Assembly (NCBI RefSeq): GCF_023374055.1 | Contig: NZ_JAMBEP010000001.1 | Location: 372,001 to 436,000 of the forward strand | Reading direction: 5' to 3' | Length of the DNA: 64,000 bases | Source of the DNA: Luteimonas galliterrae | Lineage (GTDB): Bacteria > Pseudomonadota > Gammaproteobacteria > Xanthomonadales > Xanthomonadaceae | Shown: positions 8,561 through 17,386 of the stretch, piece after piece | Numbering within the stretch: position 1 is the first letter of the stretch | Layout of the letters: each line of letters opens with the position of its first letter | Program-made: the position numbers and the translations under genes | The notes under the pieces: generated by a model | What the model was told of the DNA's origin: nothing | Seen by the model: only the letters and a program-made list of their open reading frames with translations | The model's database searches: none

Positions 8561-9040
8561 TCATCCCCGCCGCGCCGCCTCGATCTTGGCGACATCGATC
8601 TTCTTCATCGTCATCATGGCGTCGAAGGCGCGCTTGGCCGCTGCGCGGTCCGTGCCGGTGAACGCTTCGATCAGGACGCGTGGCGTGATCTGCCAGCTCA
8701 GGCCCCACTTGTCCTTGCACCAGCCGCAATCGCTTTCCTTTCCACCGTTGTCGACGATCGCATTCCACAGGCGGTCGGTCTCGGCCTGGTCCTCGGTGGC
8801 CACCTGGAACGAAAATGCCTCACTGTGCTTGAATGCCGGTCCGCCGTTCAGGCCGATGCAGGGGATGCCCATCACGGTGAAATCGACGGTGAGCACGTCG
8901 CCTTCCTTGCCGTCGGGATAATCGCCAGGCGCACGATGGATCGCGCCCACAGAACTGTCCGGGAAGGTTTTGGCGTAGAACGTCGCGGCGTCGAGCGCGG
9001 TGCCGTCGTACCACAGGCATATCGTGTTCTTGTGGATCAT
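8561..9040 (-). CDS. VOC family protein (PhnB / 3-demethylubiquinone methyltransferase-like)
   Basis: 159 residues; start ATG at 9040 (minus strand) with GGAGACGAAC upstream. The two-module glyoxalase/bleomycin-resistance fold is shown by NTICLWYDGTALDAATFYAK at the start, FTVMGIPCIGLNGGPAFKHS and the C-terminal CGWCKDKWGLSWQITPR, all hallmarks of the PhnB-like subgroup. The chemistry of this subgroup is mostly uncharacterised. It is convergent with the serine hydrolase gene, with the paired palindromes between them. Confidence 0.85.
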   Translation of the reverse strand: MIHKNTICLWYDGTALDAATFYAKTFPDSSVGAIHRAPGDYPDGKEGDVLTVDFTVMGIPCIGLNGGPAFKHSEAFSFQVATEDQAETDRLWNAIVDNGGKESDCGWCKDKWGLSWQITPRVLIEAFTGTDRAAAKRAFDAMMTMKKIDVAKIEAARRG

Positions 9041-9156
9041 GTTCGTCTCCGGAATTGGGCGGATGGGTACGGCAGGCGGCGGATGCCGGGCAATACGTGT
9101 TCCTTTTTTACCATCGCAAACGTGTAGAGGCCGTAGCGAAAGCCGCACATCGCGCG

Positions 9157-10518
9157 TTACCGGCCTTTGACAGGATTCGGCTTCACCGGATCCACATCTC
9201 CGGCCAATGTCCAGACCACATCGCGGCCCTGCGGGTCGCGGCTGAGGCGGAAGTAAGCCGGCCTATCGGGCGCGAATGTCTTGCGTTTCCGGTCCGCAGG
9301 CGTTCCCGGCGGATCGAACGGCACGATATACAGTCCGGAAGCGTCGATCGTCCGGCGCGCGCGCCGGTCGCCCAGGTCGCCGATGTCGGCGATGGTGCCG
9401 CCGCGCTCGAGCAGCGGCCGCTCGAAATCCACCAGCACGTCCACCTTCGCCTGTGGCTGCCCGGGCAGCGCCAGCGTGCCGCCCCTGATGAGCAGATCCG
9501 GCCAGACCTTGCCGTTCTCGGGCAAACCCTCGTAAAGCGCGCGCGGAAGGCCCGCGTGCGAACCGGTGGCGATGGCGTCCAGCGCGCCGACCAGGGCGAG
9601 GAAGTTCAGCTTGCGCAGGCGCTGCTTCTGCGGATCGCCTTCGATGCCGCCCGATTCTATGAGGATCGTCGACACGCCGGCCTTGGCGGTGAGGTCGCCG
9701 AACGCGCGCGGATTGAAGGTGTCGTCCCATTTGGCGATGTAGCCGGCGATGTAAGGCTCGAGCACGGCGCGGATCGCCACAGCCACTTCGATGGCACGCG
9801 CACGGCTGGCGTTCACCTCGCGCGCTTCGTTGTAGGCCGGCGCGAGCAGCGCGATCGCAGTGCCACGGTCGGAATCGCCGGCGCGGGTGCCCACGTTCTG
9901 GTCGTGCAGGTTGAAGCCGAATGCGGGCTTCAGGCGCTCGCGCAGGCCATGCAGCGCGCGCGCCTCGGGCGTGACCAGCGCGCGCGCATCGCGGTTGATG
10001 TCGATGCCCTGCGCGTTGCGGCGCTGGAAGCGCGCCGCGCCGTCGGGGTTCATCACCGGCAGGAAATCCAGCGTCGTGCCCTGGCGCAGGCGCTGTACGA
10101 TCGGATGATCGGGATGCTCGCCTAGGAAACGGAACAGATCGGCCAGCGCCATCGATGCCGTGCTCTCGTCGCCATGCATCTGCGACCACAGCAGCACGCG
10201 CTTGCCGCCCTGGCCCCACGATATGTGGCGCAGCGGACGGCCTTCCACGCTGCGGCCGACTTGTTCTGTGTCGAATCCGCGCGCTTCTGTCGCCAGCGGT
10301 CCGGCGACGTCCCACCAGTGCTCCGGCGAGAACGCCCGGTCTTCCAGGCCGGCTACGCGGATGCGGGCATCGTACAGCGCATCCAATTCGCTCAGCCAGG
10401 CGGGCGGCGGCGGCATAGCGGCTGCCGCATCGGCTTTGTCGGCCGGTGAACTGGCGATCGATAGCAACGGAACCAGCGATGCGGCTGACAGCAAGCAAAG
10501 TGCGAGAGTGCGACGCAT
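9157..10518 (-). CDS. exported M14 family zinc carboxypeptidase
   Basis: About 453 residues starting at ATG 10518 (GGAG eight bases upstream), with a Sec signal peptide (RRTLALCLLSAASLVPLLS). Zinc ligands are visible as HGDE (about H115, E118) and FNLHDQ (H205); MNPDGAARFQRRN and GIDINRD form the substrate pocket, and the general-base Glu is in STILIESGG (about E288). This is a DUF2817/M14-like peptidase fold followed by a ~110-residue C-terminal domain rich in strands. It likely trims peptides or muropeptides in the periplasm or outside the cell. The genes on either side are unrelated. Specificity is not predictable. Confidence 0.85.
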   Translation of the reverse strand: MRRTLALCLLSAASLVPLLSIASSPADKADAAAAMPPPPAWLSELDALYDARIRVAGLEDRAFSPEHWWDVAGPLATEARGFDTEQVGRSVEGRPLRHISWGQGGKRVLLWSQMHGDESTASMALADLFRFLGEHPDHPIVQRLRQGTTLDFLPVMNPDGAARFQRRNAQGIDINRDARALVTPEARALHGLRERLKPAFGFNLHDQNVGTRAGDSDRGTAIALLAPAYNEAREVNASRARAIEVAVAIRAVLEPYIAGYIAKWDDTFNPRAFGDLTAKAGVSTILIESGGIEGDPQKQRLRKLNFLALVGALDAIATGSHAGLPRALYEGLPENGKVWPDLLIRGGTLALPGQPQAKVDVLVDFERPLLERGGTIADIGDLGDRRARRTIDASGLYIVPFDPPGTPADRKRKTFAPDRPAYFRLSRDPQGRDVVWTLAGDVDPVKPNPVKGR

Positions 10519-10777
10519 GACGGCGATGCTCCATGACAAGCGAAGCCGCATGCTCCGAGGCGTGCCGCGTATTGTCAAATCAGCAGCCGGGTGGAGGAAG
10601 CGATAGCCGGGGCTCTGCCGTCATGGCCGAGCGTTCGCAGCGCGCGGCGGCGCGTTGTGGCGACATCGCAGGCAAATGACCCGGCGGCGCGGTATCGCTT
10701 CGCTCCACCCGGGCTACGTCCTGCACCGATCTTGGTAATTCAGTACCCTGGCCAGCCTCCAGTCTGCGGGCGACGGC

Positions 10778-11818
10778 ATGGACAGACGAGATTTCATCGG
10801 AAGCGCCGCGCTCGCGGCGCTATTGCCGCTCGCGGGCAGCGGCAGTGCGGAAGCAGCGGAACGCCGGCGTCTACTGCCGGCGGCTTTGAATCCAGGCGAC
10901 ACCGTCGCGCTGGTCAGCCCATCCTCCGCTACGGACGAGCGGCTCAGCCTGCAACTCGCGCAGGAAGCGATGCAGGCCCTGGGCTTCAAGGTGAAGACCG
11001 GCGAACACTACGCGTCGCGCTACGGTCATCTGGCAGGCACCGACGCCGGGCGCGCCGCCGATCTCAATGCGATGTTCGCCGACCGCGAGGTCAAGGCCAT
11101 CGTCTGCGTGCGCGGCGGCTCCGGCGCCGCGCGGTTGCTGCCGCTGCTCGATTACAAGGCCATCCGCGTCCATCCCAAGGTGCTGCTCGGCTACTCCGAC
11201 ATCACCGCGCTGCACAGCGCCATCCAGGCGCAGACCGGCCTGGTCACCTTCCACGGCCCGATCGGCGCCGGCAGTTGGAATCGCTTCAACGTCGACCAGT
11301 TCAAGCGCGTGTTTTTCGAACGCGAACTGATGACGTATAAGAATCCGATCGAGGCCGGCGACGAACTGGTGCCGCGCAAGCACCGCACGCTCACCATCGC
11401 CGGCGGCAAGGCGCAGGGCGAACTGATCGGCGGCAACCTATCGGTGCTGGTGGGCCTGGCCGGATCGCCGTACATGCCGGATTTCGCCGGCAAGATCCTG
11501 TTCCTGGAGGACGTGAGCGAGGCGCCGTACCGCATCGATCGCATGCTGACCACGTTGAAGCTGATGGGCGCGCTGGACAGGATCGCCGGCTTCGTGTTCG
11601 GCGAGTGCAGCGATTGCGGCCCCGGGGAAGGGTATGGTTCCCTGACGCTGGACCAGATCTTCGACGATCACATCAAGCCGTTGGGCATTCCCGCCTATCG
11701 CGGCGCGATGATCGGGCACATCAGCGAGCAGTTCATCGTTCCCGTCGGCGGCAAGGTGGAGCTGGATGCCGATGCCGGCAGCTTCCGCATGCTGGAGCCG
11801 GTGTTCCAGGCCGCGTAG
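10778..11818 (+). CDS. exported LD-carboxypeptidase (peptidase S66)
   Basis: 346 residues with a Tat-type signal (DRRDFIGSAALAALLPLAG). The S66 fold is shown by GDTVALVSPSSATDE, the central VRGGSGAARLLPLLDY and LLGYSDITALHSA, whose Ser (about 140) is the expected nucleophile; the later GELIGGNLSVL and a C-terminal His-containing IGHISEQ segment supply the rest of the site. In this family the enzyme removes D-alanine from tetrapeptides during murein recycling. The usual RGGYG motif is RGGSG here. Export through Tat means a periplasmic role, in contrast to cytosolic LdcA of E. coli. The start has only a weak ribosome binding site. Confidence 0.88.
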   Translation: MDRRDFIGSAALAALLPLAGSGSAEAAERRRLLPAALNPGDTVALVSPSSATDERLSLQLAQEAMQALGFKVKTGEHYASRYGHLAGTDAGRAADLNAMFADREVKAIVCVRGGSGAARLLPLLDYKAIRVHPKVLLGYSDITALHSAIQAQTGLVTFHGPIGAGSWNRFNVDQFKRVFFERELMTYKNPIEAGDELVPRKHRTLTIAGGKAQGELIGGNLSVLVGLAGSPYMPDFAGKILFLEDVSEAPYRIDRMLTTLKLMGALDRIAGFVFGECSDCGPGEGYGSLTLDQIFDDHIKPLGIPAYRGAMIGHISEQFIVPVGGKVELDADAGSFRMLEPVFQAA

Positions 11819-11910
11819 GGCAAGCTAGCATCGCACCCGGATGCCATGGCGGGCATTCAACCCGCACAATGGACTCGTACTCACCTCGCTTGGATCGAAT
11901 CGGAGCTTCC

Positions 11911-12279
11911 ATGTCCCGCAGTTCACGTCCCGTCTTCGTTTCCGTCGCGCTTTGCATCGCACTGGTTGCTGCCGGTTGCGCCACGAAACCCGTAATGTCG
12001 CCGCAATCGGCGGGCCAGACTTCCATCGAAGGCGCCATCGCAGCCATCGACACCGCGCCTTGGGCTTACGACGGCAATGCCGTGATCCAGGTCGACGCCG
12101 CCGGCCGCGGCCGCGTGGCGGTGCAACTGCCGGCACGCTGGAACCTGTGCAAGGCCGCGCCCGTCAATGTGGAAGCGCTGGCCGTGGGCATGCGGGTGCG
12201 CGTGGTGGGCGCTGCCGGTGCCGAGGGCGAACTGGTGGTATGCCAGGACGAAGCGCATCGCCTCGTGCCAGTGCCGTAG
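11911..12279 (+). CDS. small lipoprotein, hypothetical
   Basis: 122 residues; ATG 11911 follows CGGAGCTTCC. The signal peptide ends in a lipobox, LVAAGC, so the mature protein is lipid-anchored from about Cys26. The rest (EGAIAAIDTAPWAYDGNAVI, then QLPARWNLCKAAPVNVE and VGMRVRVVGAAG) has the look of a small beta-barrel of the OB or DUF5666-like type, with a second Cys pair that could form a disulfide. Lies 92 bp after the LD-carboxypeptidase. Function unknown. Confidence 0.7.
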   Translation: MSRSSRPVFVSVALCIALVAAGCATKPVMSPQSAGQTSIEGAIAAIDTAPWAYDGNAVIQVDAAGRGRVAVQLPARWNLCKAAPVNVEALAVGMRVRVVGAAGAEGELVVCQDEAHRLVPVP

Positions 12280-12367
12280 GGCGGAACCTGTGAAGCCTTA
12301 CGCAGTCGTGATGGCGGCGGCGGTTCCACCCTGCGTGCGCTGCCTATTTCCCCGCATCCGGTAACCG

Positions 12368-13402
12368 ATGAGCATGGATCTGGCACTGCAATTGATGGTG
12401 GGCTTCTCGGTCGGCATGGCGATGCTGCTCGCGGCGGTGTTCGCCGGCTATCGGCAACTGGCGTTGCCGTGGCAGTCGCGGCTGGGCGGCTTCGTCATGC
12501 TGGCCGGGCTGGCGCTGACCCAGATCGCGCATTTGCGGTTCGCGGCCGATCCGGCGGAAGCCTTCCCGACGAGAACGTATGTGGCGATCGTGTTTCTGCA
12601 GTCGGTGGGCTTGTACTGGCTGCTGCTCGGCATGCTGCGGCCGGAGGGCGATTGGCGCCGGATCGAATGGGCGCTGCCGTTCGCGGCGCTGGCGCTGGCG
12701 TTGTGGGTGCCGCTGACGTGGGCGATTCCGGTAGCGCTGGTGATGGGCACGATGGTGGCCTTGCACCTGTGCATGCTGGTGTATCGCTTGCGTGCGATGC
12801 GGCGGTGGTTCGCGCTGGAGCTGAAGGTATTGGCGCTGTTCGCGGCGATGGCGATCGCGGTGGCGATCGGCGGCTTTCTCGCGCCGGGCGTGCTGGGCTG
12901 GTACGGCTATGTGTGGACGTATTCGGCAGCGATCGCGCTGGGTTTCCTGATCGTCGGCTGGCTGCTGCTCAGCGTCCCGGACCTGGTGCCGAAGACGCGC
13001 GAGGCGGTCGACGTGGCCTATGCCCAGTCGACCCTGACCCGCGTCGACCGCGATGCGATGGCGGCGCGGCTGCGGCAGCTGTTCGAGCAGGAACAGATCC
13101 ATCGCACCGAGTCGCTGAGCCTGGCCGCGGTGGCCGACATGCTCGGGCTCAGCACCCACCAGCTGTCGGAACTGGTCAACACTGCGTACGGCGTCGGCTT
13201 CTCGCGCTTCGTGCGCCAGTACCGGGTGGAGACCGCCAAACAGATGCTGATCGACGAGCCCCGCGCCTCGGTGCTGTCGGTGGGCATGGCGGCCGGGTTC
13301 AATTCCCAGTCCAGCTTCTATGTCGCCTTCAAGGAACAGGTCGGCGAAGTGCCGGGCGAGTATCGCCAGCGCCGGTTGAAGGCGGCGCGTGCTTCCGGAT
13401 GA
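12368..13402 (+). CDS. membrane-embedded AraC family transcriptional regulator
   Basis: 344 residues. The first ~215 contain about seven hydrophobic helices (for example LQLMVGFSVGMAMLLAAVFA and ALPFAALALALWVPLTWAIP). The last ~110 residues are an AraC/XylS double helix-turn-helix: LSLAAVADMLGLSTHQLSEL is the first HTH and SVGMAAGFNSQSSFYVAFKE the second. The protein would sense a signal in the membrane and act on DNA next to the inner membrane. The following gene at 13545 is a small membrane protein that may be its target. The start context CATCCGGTAACCGATGA resembles that of the gene at 17387. Confidence 0.85.
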   Translation: MSMDLALQLMVGFSVGMAMLLAAVFAGYRQLALPWQSRLGGFVMLAGLALTQIAHLRFAADPAEAFPTRTYVAIVFLQSVGLYWLLLGMLRPEGDWRRIEWALPFAALALALWVPLTWAIPVALVMGTMVALHLCMLVYRLRAMRRWFALELKVLALFAAMAIAVAIGGFLAPGVLGWYGYVWTYSAAIALGFLIVGWLLLSVPDLVPKTREAVDVAYAQSTLTRVDRDAMAARLRQLFEQEQIHRTESLSLAAVADMLGLSTHQLSELVNTAYGVGFSRFVRQYRVETAKQMLIDEPRASVLSVGMAAGFNSQSSFYVAFKEQVGEVPGEYRQRRLKAARASG

Positions 13403-13544
13403 TCATTCTGGAAGCCGATAAGTCCTTGATCTTGCGTCGATCCCGCTCGGGCCGCGGACGACTTGCTCCGCATTGATCTTTCCGGAAGCCGGAAACGCCC
13501 GCCCAAGCCACGCTGGCATCGCCTTCAATCCTGAGGTGACACCA

Positions 13545-13931
13545 ATGCTCGAGCTGGGAGATTTCGTCATGACACATTTCGCCTACGGCCTGTATCTCGC
13601 GATTTCCGTCGGTATGACCATCTGGGTGGCGCGTGCGCTGTCCAGCAACGGCGAGATCTTCCTGATCCGCTGTTTCGGCCAGGACCAGGAACTGGCCACG
13701 TCGACCAACCGCCTGCTGGTGATCGGTTTCTACCTGGTCAACCTGGGCTTCATCAGTTACCGGTTGCACGACTGGAAGGTCGATACCGTCAGCCTGATCC
13801 CCGAAGTCGGTTCGCGCGTGGGCATCAGCCTGCTCGTCCTCGGCCTGATGCACTTCTTCAACATGGTGATGATCGCCCGCTTCGGGCGGGTGGTGAAAGA
13901 CTGGGCGCGGGACCAGGCGGCGGGCGTGTGA
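13545..13931 (+). CDS. small inner-membrane protein, hypothetical
   Basis: 128 residues starting at ATG 13545 behind GAGGTGACACC. Three hydrophobic helices are visible: FAYGLYLAISVGMTIWVARA, LLVIGFYLVNLGFISYRL and VGISLLVLGLMHFFNMVMI. The middle part (NGEIFLIRCFGQDQELA) resembles the loop of small integral membrane proteins found next to membrane-bound AraC regulators, but I cannot name the family. It is on the same strand 142 bp after such a regulator, which suggests a regulatory link. Function unknown. Confidence 0.7.
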   Translation: MLELGDFVMTHFAYGLYLAISVGMTIWVARALSSNGEIFLIRCFGQDQELATSTNRLLVIGFYLVNLGFISYRLHDWKVDTVSLIPEVGSRVGISLLVLGLMHFFNMVMIARFGRVVKDWARDQAAGV

Positions 13932-14015
13932 CGCACGGGCGGCGGGGTCGGGGTGCCTGCCGGTGCTTCGAAGCGTCCCTGACCCCGCTCCTGGAAAGCG
14001 CATCCGTATTCGCAG

Positions 14016-14792
14016 CTACGGCACCACGAAGGTCCGTGTGCTTCTTGCCTGGGTACCGTCGCGCAGCCATTCCCGAAACTGCACTTGCAGGCGCGCCACG
14101 CCGCTTTTCGTACCCGGCTCGATGCCTTGAACCGACAACTCCACCCACGGCGAGTTCTCCGCGTCCGTTTTACGGTACAAGCCGATGAAAGCGGTGGCGC
14201 TGTCGACCTTTCCGCAGCGGCGATCGCCGCCGGCGGCGGCGCCGGCGTCCATCGCGCGCATCACGGCGCGGGCCATGGCCAAGTCGTCCGGCCAGTCGGC
14301 TTGGCCCAACGCAGCGGCCGTCTTCGCGACGACCGCATCGGAGACCATGGTGTTGGCCTGCACGCTGATGCGATCGCCGCCGGCGCTGCCTTTGGCGCCA
14401 GGTACTTCGGCGCCGGTATAGGTGCGGGGGCGCGCATCGGCGCCGCTCGAGAGCAGCGCGTATTGCTGGCGCTCCGGCGCGTAACCGGAAGCGGGGTCGG
14501 AGATCTTGGCGAGGATGGCGTCGAGCGGTTGGCCGTCGCGCAGCATCTTCACGGCCGCCTGCCGGGCATCGCCGTTGCTCGCGGCCTGGACGATCACCGC
14601 ACCCTTGCCCGGCACTACGGCCTGGATGCCATAAACGCCGTCCGAGCACGAGGCTGCCGCCACGGCGATGGTGCCCGTGCGCGGATTGACGGTTGCGATA
14701 GACCAGGTCGCGTGCGCATTGGGAACGGCGCAGACTGCGGCGATGAGACCTATGGCCATGGAGCGAGGGGCAAGGACGCGGGGGCTGGCCAT
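14016..14792 (-). CDS. exported DUF1028 domain protein
   Basis: 258 residues from ATG 14792 (GGAG six bases upstream; ATG 14798 is too close to it). Signal peptide MAIGLIAAVCAVPNAHA. The mature protein begins TWSIATVNPRTGTIAVAAAS and continues with GIQAVVPGKGAVIVQA, the signature of DUF1028, an Ntn-hydrolase-like family; the Thr exposed after cleavage (A|TWSI) would be the expected N-terminal nucleophile region. The family's reaction is not established. Convergent with the gene at 13545 and divergent from the one at 15060. Confidence 0.8.
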   Translation of the reverse strand: MASPRVLAPRSMAIGLIAAVCAVPNAHATWSIATVNPRTGTIAVAAASCSDGVYGIQAVVPGKGAVIVQAASNGDARQAAVKMLRDGQPLDAILAKISDPASGYAPERQQYALLSSGADARPRTYTGAEVPGAKGSAGGDRISVQANTMVSDAVVAKTAAALGQADWPDDLAMARAVMRAMDAGAAAGGDRRCGKVDSATAFIGLYRKTDAENSPWVELSVQGIEPGTKSGVARLQVQFREWLRDGTQARSTRTFVVP

Positions 14793-15059
14793 GGGCATCT
14801 CCGGCGAGAGTGGTGCCGTCGTGGATGGGCGAACGCAGAGTTTCGCGGACACGACTCTCCGATGCGCGAAGCCTGGCAAGCGTTGAAATAGCAAGCGTAG
14901 GGAGGAGTCTGCGAAGCGGATTCCGCCATGCGCAGTCCGCAGTCGGATGCGGTCGCTGCAGCGATGCCTCGCATGCCCGCGGGGTTTAAATGACCTTCGC
15001 CGCATGAAAGCTTCGGCGCGCCGAGCCTATGATTCCGCCGTTCGTCATGCGAAGGGTCC

Positions 15060-15686
15060 ATGCAGATGCCGGTTACGAGATGGAAGTGGTTGGCTGCGGT
15101 CGCCTTGGCGGCATGGCTCCCGCTTCAGGCGGGGGCTGTCGAGCCACGGTTGAGCGCGAACGGCCGCGAGGTTCGTTCTTTCGAACCGCCTGCCGTCGTT
15201 TCCGTTCCGCAGGATGCGCAGTATCTGGGCGGCAAGCGCTGGGTCCTGTACGGCTACGCAGACTGCGACTTGCACCTGTTCGTAGACAAAGATGCCGCGG
15301 GCGTCGTCACGCGGCTCTATTGGATCCAGTCGGAAGGCTACATCGACAGCCGACCGGACCTGACCCATGCGGGCGACTACGACGCCTCGCGCAAGCTCGA
15401 GCTCGGCGGCCTGGATTTTCACCTCGATACCTGGATCCGCCATCGGCAAGATGCCGCGCCCGAGCACTCGGACCTGGAGCAGGTCGAACGGTTGATCGCC
15501 GAGAAAAAACTATCGCTGCCCGCGGACATGGCCTTCGTCCGCCTGGTCCACTTGCCGGACCAGGCGCAGCGCAAGGAACTCATGATCATCTACGCGGAGC
15601 GCGCCAACGGCCCGACGGCCTCGCCGCGGCAGGCAGAAGACGCCGTCGCGAACGCGAAGGAGCGAATCCAGGTGCGCGGGCAGTAA
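15060..15686 (+). CDS. exported hypothetical protein
   Basis: 208 residues with a signal peptide (KWLAAVALAAWLPLQAGAVE). The mature part has KRWVLYGYADCDLHLFVDKD and LYWIQSEGYIDSRPDL, suggesting a beta-rich domain, and an acidic/basic C-terminal helix. ATG 15060 has AAGGGT upstream; ATG 15066 is an alternative. I do not recognise the family. It is convergent with the DUF1579-like gene, 77 bp away. Confidence 0.65.
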   Translation: MQMPVTRWKWLAAVALAAWLPLQAGAVEPRLSANGREVRSFEPPAVVSVPQDAQYLGGKRWVLYGYADCDLHLFVDKDAAGVVTRLYWIQSEGYIDSRPDLTHAGDYDASRKLELGGLDFHLDTWIRHRQDAAPEHSDLEQVERLIAEKKLSLPADMAFVRLVHLPDQAQRKELMIIYAERANGPTASPRQAEDAVANAKERIQVRGQ

Positions 15687-15763
15687 CGCAGCGATTTCTT
15701 GTTGAGCGAGCGTCCAGCGACTCCGTTCGCGTAGTCTGAGAAGCGAATCTAGTATTTTGCCGA

Positions 15764-16210
15764 TCAGTCGCTTACTTTCGTCGAGATCGCATCGAAGCCG
15801 CCGCCAGGCCATTGCCAGCGGCCCGCGATCGTCTTGCCGTCTTCGCTCAACCTTCCTTTGAAGAAATTCTTGGCTCCTTTATCGCCGAACCAGGTCCAGT
15901 GCGTGCCGTCGTCGTCGACTTGGTGGGTATAGGTGAAGTTGCTGCCGTCGTCGGCCATGAGATGCGAACGCAAGGTCTGGGTGTCGTCGTCCCATGCGAC
16001 GTACTCGATACCCGTCAGCTTTCGGCCACTGGGCGTGGTGGTCTCGAATTCCTGGATCAAATAGTGCCCGCCGAGCCCCATCCGGTAGGCCGACGTGCCG
16101 GGGGCGCCGCCCTCGTTCTTCCAGGTGCCGATCAGATGCGCGAGCCGCTTCAGCGCAGGGTGGGGCGTCAAAGGAAGCTCTGCGGCCCGATAGTTGTTGC
16201 TGTCTGCCAT
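15764..16210 (-). CDS. DUF1579-like protein
   Basis: 148 residues starting at ATG 16210 (GGAGG five bases upstream). The sequence LAHLIGTWKNEGGAPG, then GGHYLIQEFETTTPSGRKL and GIEYVAWDDDTQTLRSHLM follow the pattern of lipocalin-like DUF1579 proteins, in which a short beta-barrel starts with a GxW strand. No signal peptide, so cytosolic. The TetR gene starting at 16810 lies just upstream on the same strand (51 bp), so this may be its regulated partner. Function unknown. Confidence 0.75.
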   Translation of the reverse strand: MADSNNYRAAELPLTPHPALKRLAHLIGTWKNEGGAPGTSAYRMGLGGHYLIQEFETTTPSGRKLTGIEYVAWDDDTQTLRSHLMADDGSNFTYTHQVDDDGTHWTWFGDKGAKNFFKGRLSEDGKTIAGRWQWPGGGFDAISTKVSD

Positions 16211-16261
16211 ACGTCCTCCGTCAAGGGGTTGGTCGACGACACGTTTCATCGTAACAAGCGT

Positions 16262-16810
16262 TCACCTCATGCCGGCGAGCGTCGCTTTCGAGGACGCCTG
16301 CAGCGCAGCGGCGAGATCGGCCGGGCTGCACGAGGCCTCGCCGGACAACCAAGCCACGATCGGCGAGAACATGCCGTCGGCCAAAGCGTGGGCGGCCAGC
16401 CGATGGGGGAGCCGCAACCGGCTTTCGCTGCTGCGTTTGAGGCCGGATTCGATCCGCAGCACCAGCGCATTGCGGATCACGCGCAGCGCCGCGCCCTGGA
16501 GCAGTATCCGCGCCAGTGCGCGGTTGTCCCAGAAATGCTCCAGCAGGACAGCCGCTTGCTGCGCGCTGGAAGTTCCGGTGGGCAGGCCGGCCAGCAGCGA
16601 AAGAGGGCCTTCCATGCTCGCGGCGAGCAGGGCGTCCTTGCCGGCGAAGTGTTCGTAGAACGTGGAGCGGCCGACGCCCGACGCCTGCAGGATGTCGTCG
16701 ATGCGGATCTCGTGGTAGCGGCGCTCCAGCGCCAGCAAGGCGAAGGCGGACTGCAGCGCGTCGCGCGTCCTGAGCCATCGGGGATCGCGGTCGCGCGGGG
16801 CCTGTCGCAT
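16262..16810 (-). CDS. TetR family transcriptional regulator
   Basis: 182 residues from ATG 16810; the frame is open to 16843 but the added residues are not typical. N-terminal HTH: LRTRDALQSAFALLALER, then HEIRIDDILQASGVGRSTFY with the recognition helix followed by EHFAGKDALL, a canonical TetR ending. The C-terminal ~120 residues form the variable ligand and dimerisation domain. It is divergent from the VOC gene at 16957; in the 146 bp between them GTCCG-ACGG-CGGAC is a small dyad that could be an operator. The DUF1579-like gene follows in the same direction. Confidence 0.85.
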   Translation of the reverse strand: MRQAPRDRDPRWLRTRDALQSAFALLALERRYHEIRIDDILQASGVGRSTFYEHFAGKDALLAASMEGPLSLLAGLPTGTSSAQQAAVLLEHFWDNRALARILLQGAALRVIRNALVLRIESGLKRSSESRLRLPHRLAAHALADGMFSPIVAWLSGEASCSPADLAAALQASSKATLAGMR

Positions 16811-16956
16811 GGCCCGTAGTGTCCCACGTCCGACGGCGGACATCGGCCCGCGATTGTCCGGGAAAGGGGCCGCGCGGGTTGCTAACGTAGCGTCGCGGCG
16901 GCCGATGCCGGCACGCCGCGCACGTCGTATCCGTTGATGAGCCCCTGGAGGCGCCG

Positions 16957-17349
16957 ATGTCCGATCTGAAAGCGACCGATCTTCGCCCGTTCGTCCCCGC
17001 CCAGGACTTCGCGCTCAGCAAGGCGTTCTATTCCAGCCTGGGCTGGGAAACCCGTGACGTCGCAGACGGCATGGCGCTAGTGCGGCTGGCGGATCAGCAG
17101 CATTTCTACATCCAGGACTACTACATCAAGGAAGTCGCGGAAAACTGCATGCTCCACCTGACGGTGACGGACGCGCAGGCGTGGTACCGGCATGTGTCGT
17201 CGATTCTGCAGCAAGGCCGCTTTCCGGGCGCGCGCGTGCAACCGCCGAAACTGCAGTCCTATGGCGCGATCGTGACGTTCGTGCACGATCCCGCCGGTGT
17301 GCTGTTGCATTTCTGCGAATGGAAGCCGGCTGGCCGGATGCACGCGTAA
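16957..17349 (+). CDS. VOC family protein (glyoxalase/bleomycin-resistance-like)
   Basis: 130 residues, ATG 16957 behind CTGGAGGCGCCG. A single-chain VOC protein: LRPFVPAQDFALSKAFYSSL is the first beta-alpha module, and FVHDPAGVLLHFCEWKPAG the last strand with the metal- or ligand-facing His/Glu. Divergent from the TetR gene, so it may be the repressor's target. The substrate cannot be read from the sequence. Confidence 0.82.
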   Translation: MSDLKATDLRPFVPAQDFALSKAFYSSLGWETRDVADGMALVRLADQQHFYIQDYYIKEVAENCMLHLTVTDAQAWYRHVSSILQQGRFPGARVQPPKLQSYGAIVTFVHDPAGVLLHFCEWKPAGRMHA

Positions 17350-17386
17350 GATGCCGGTGTTCGCAACCCACGTTATCCGGTGACCG

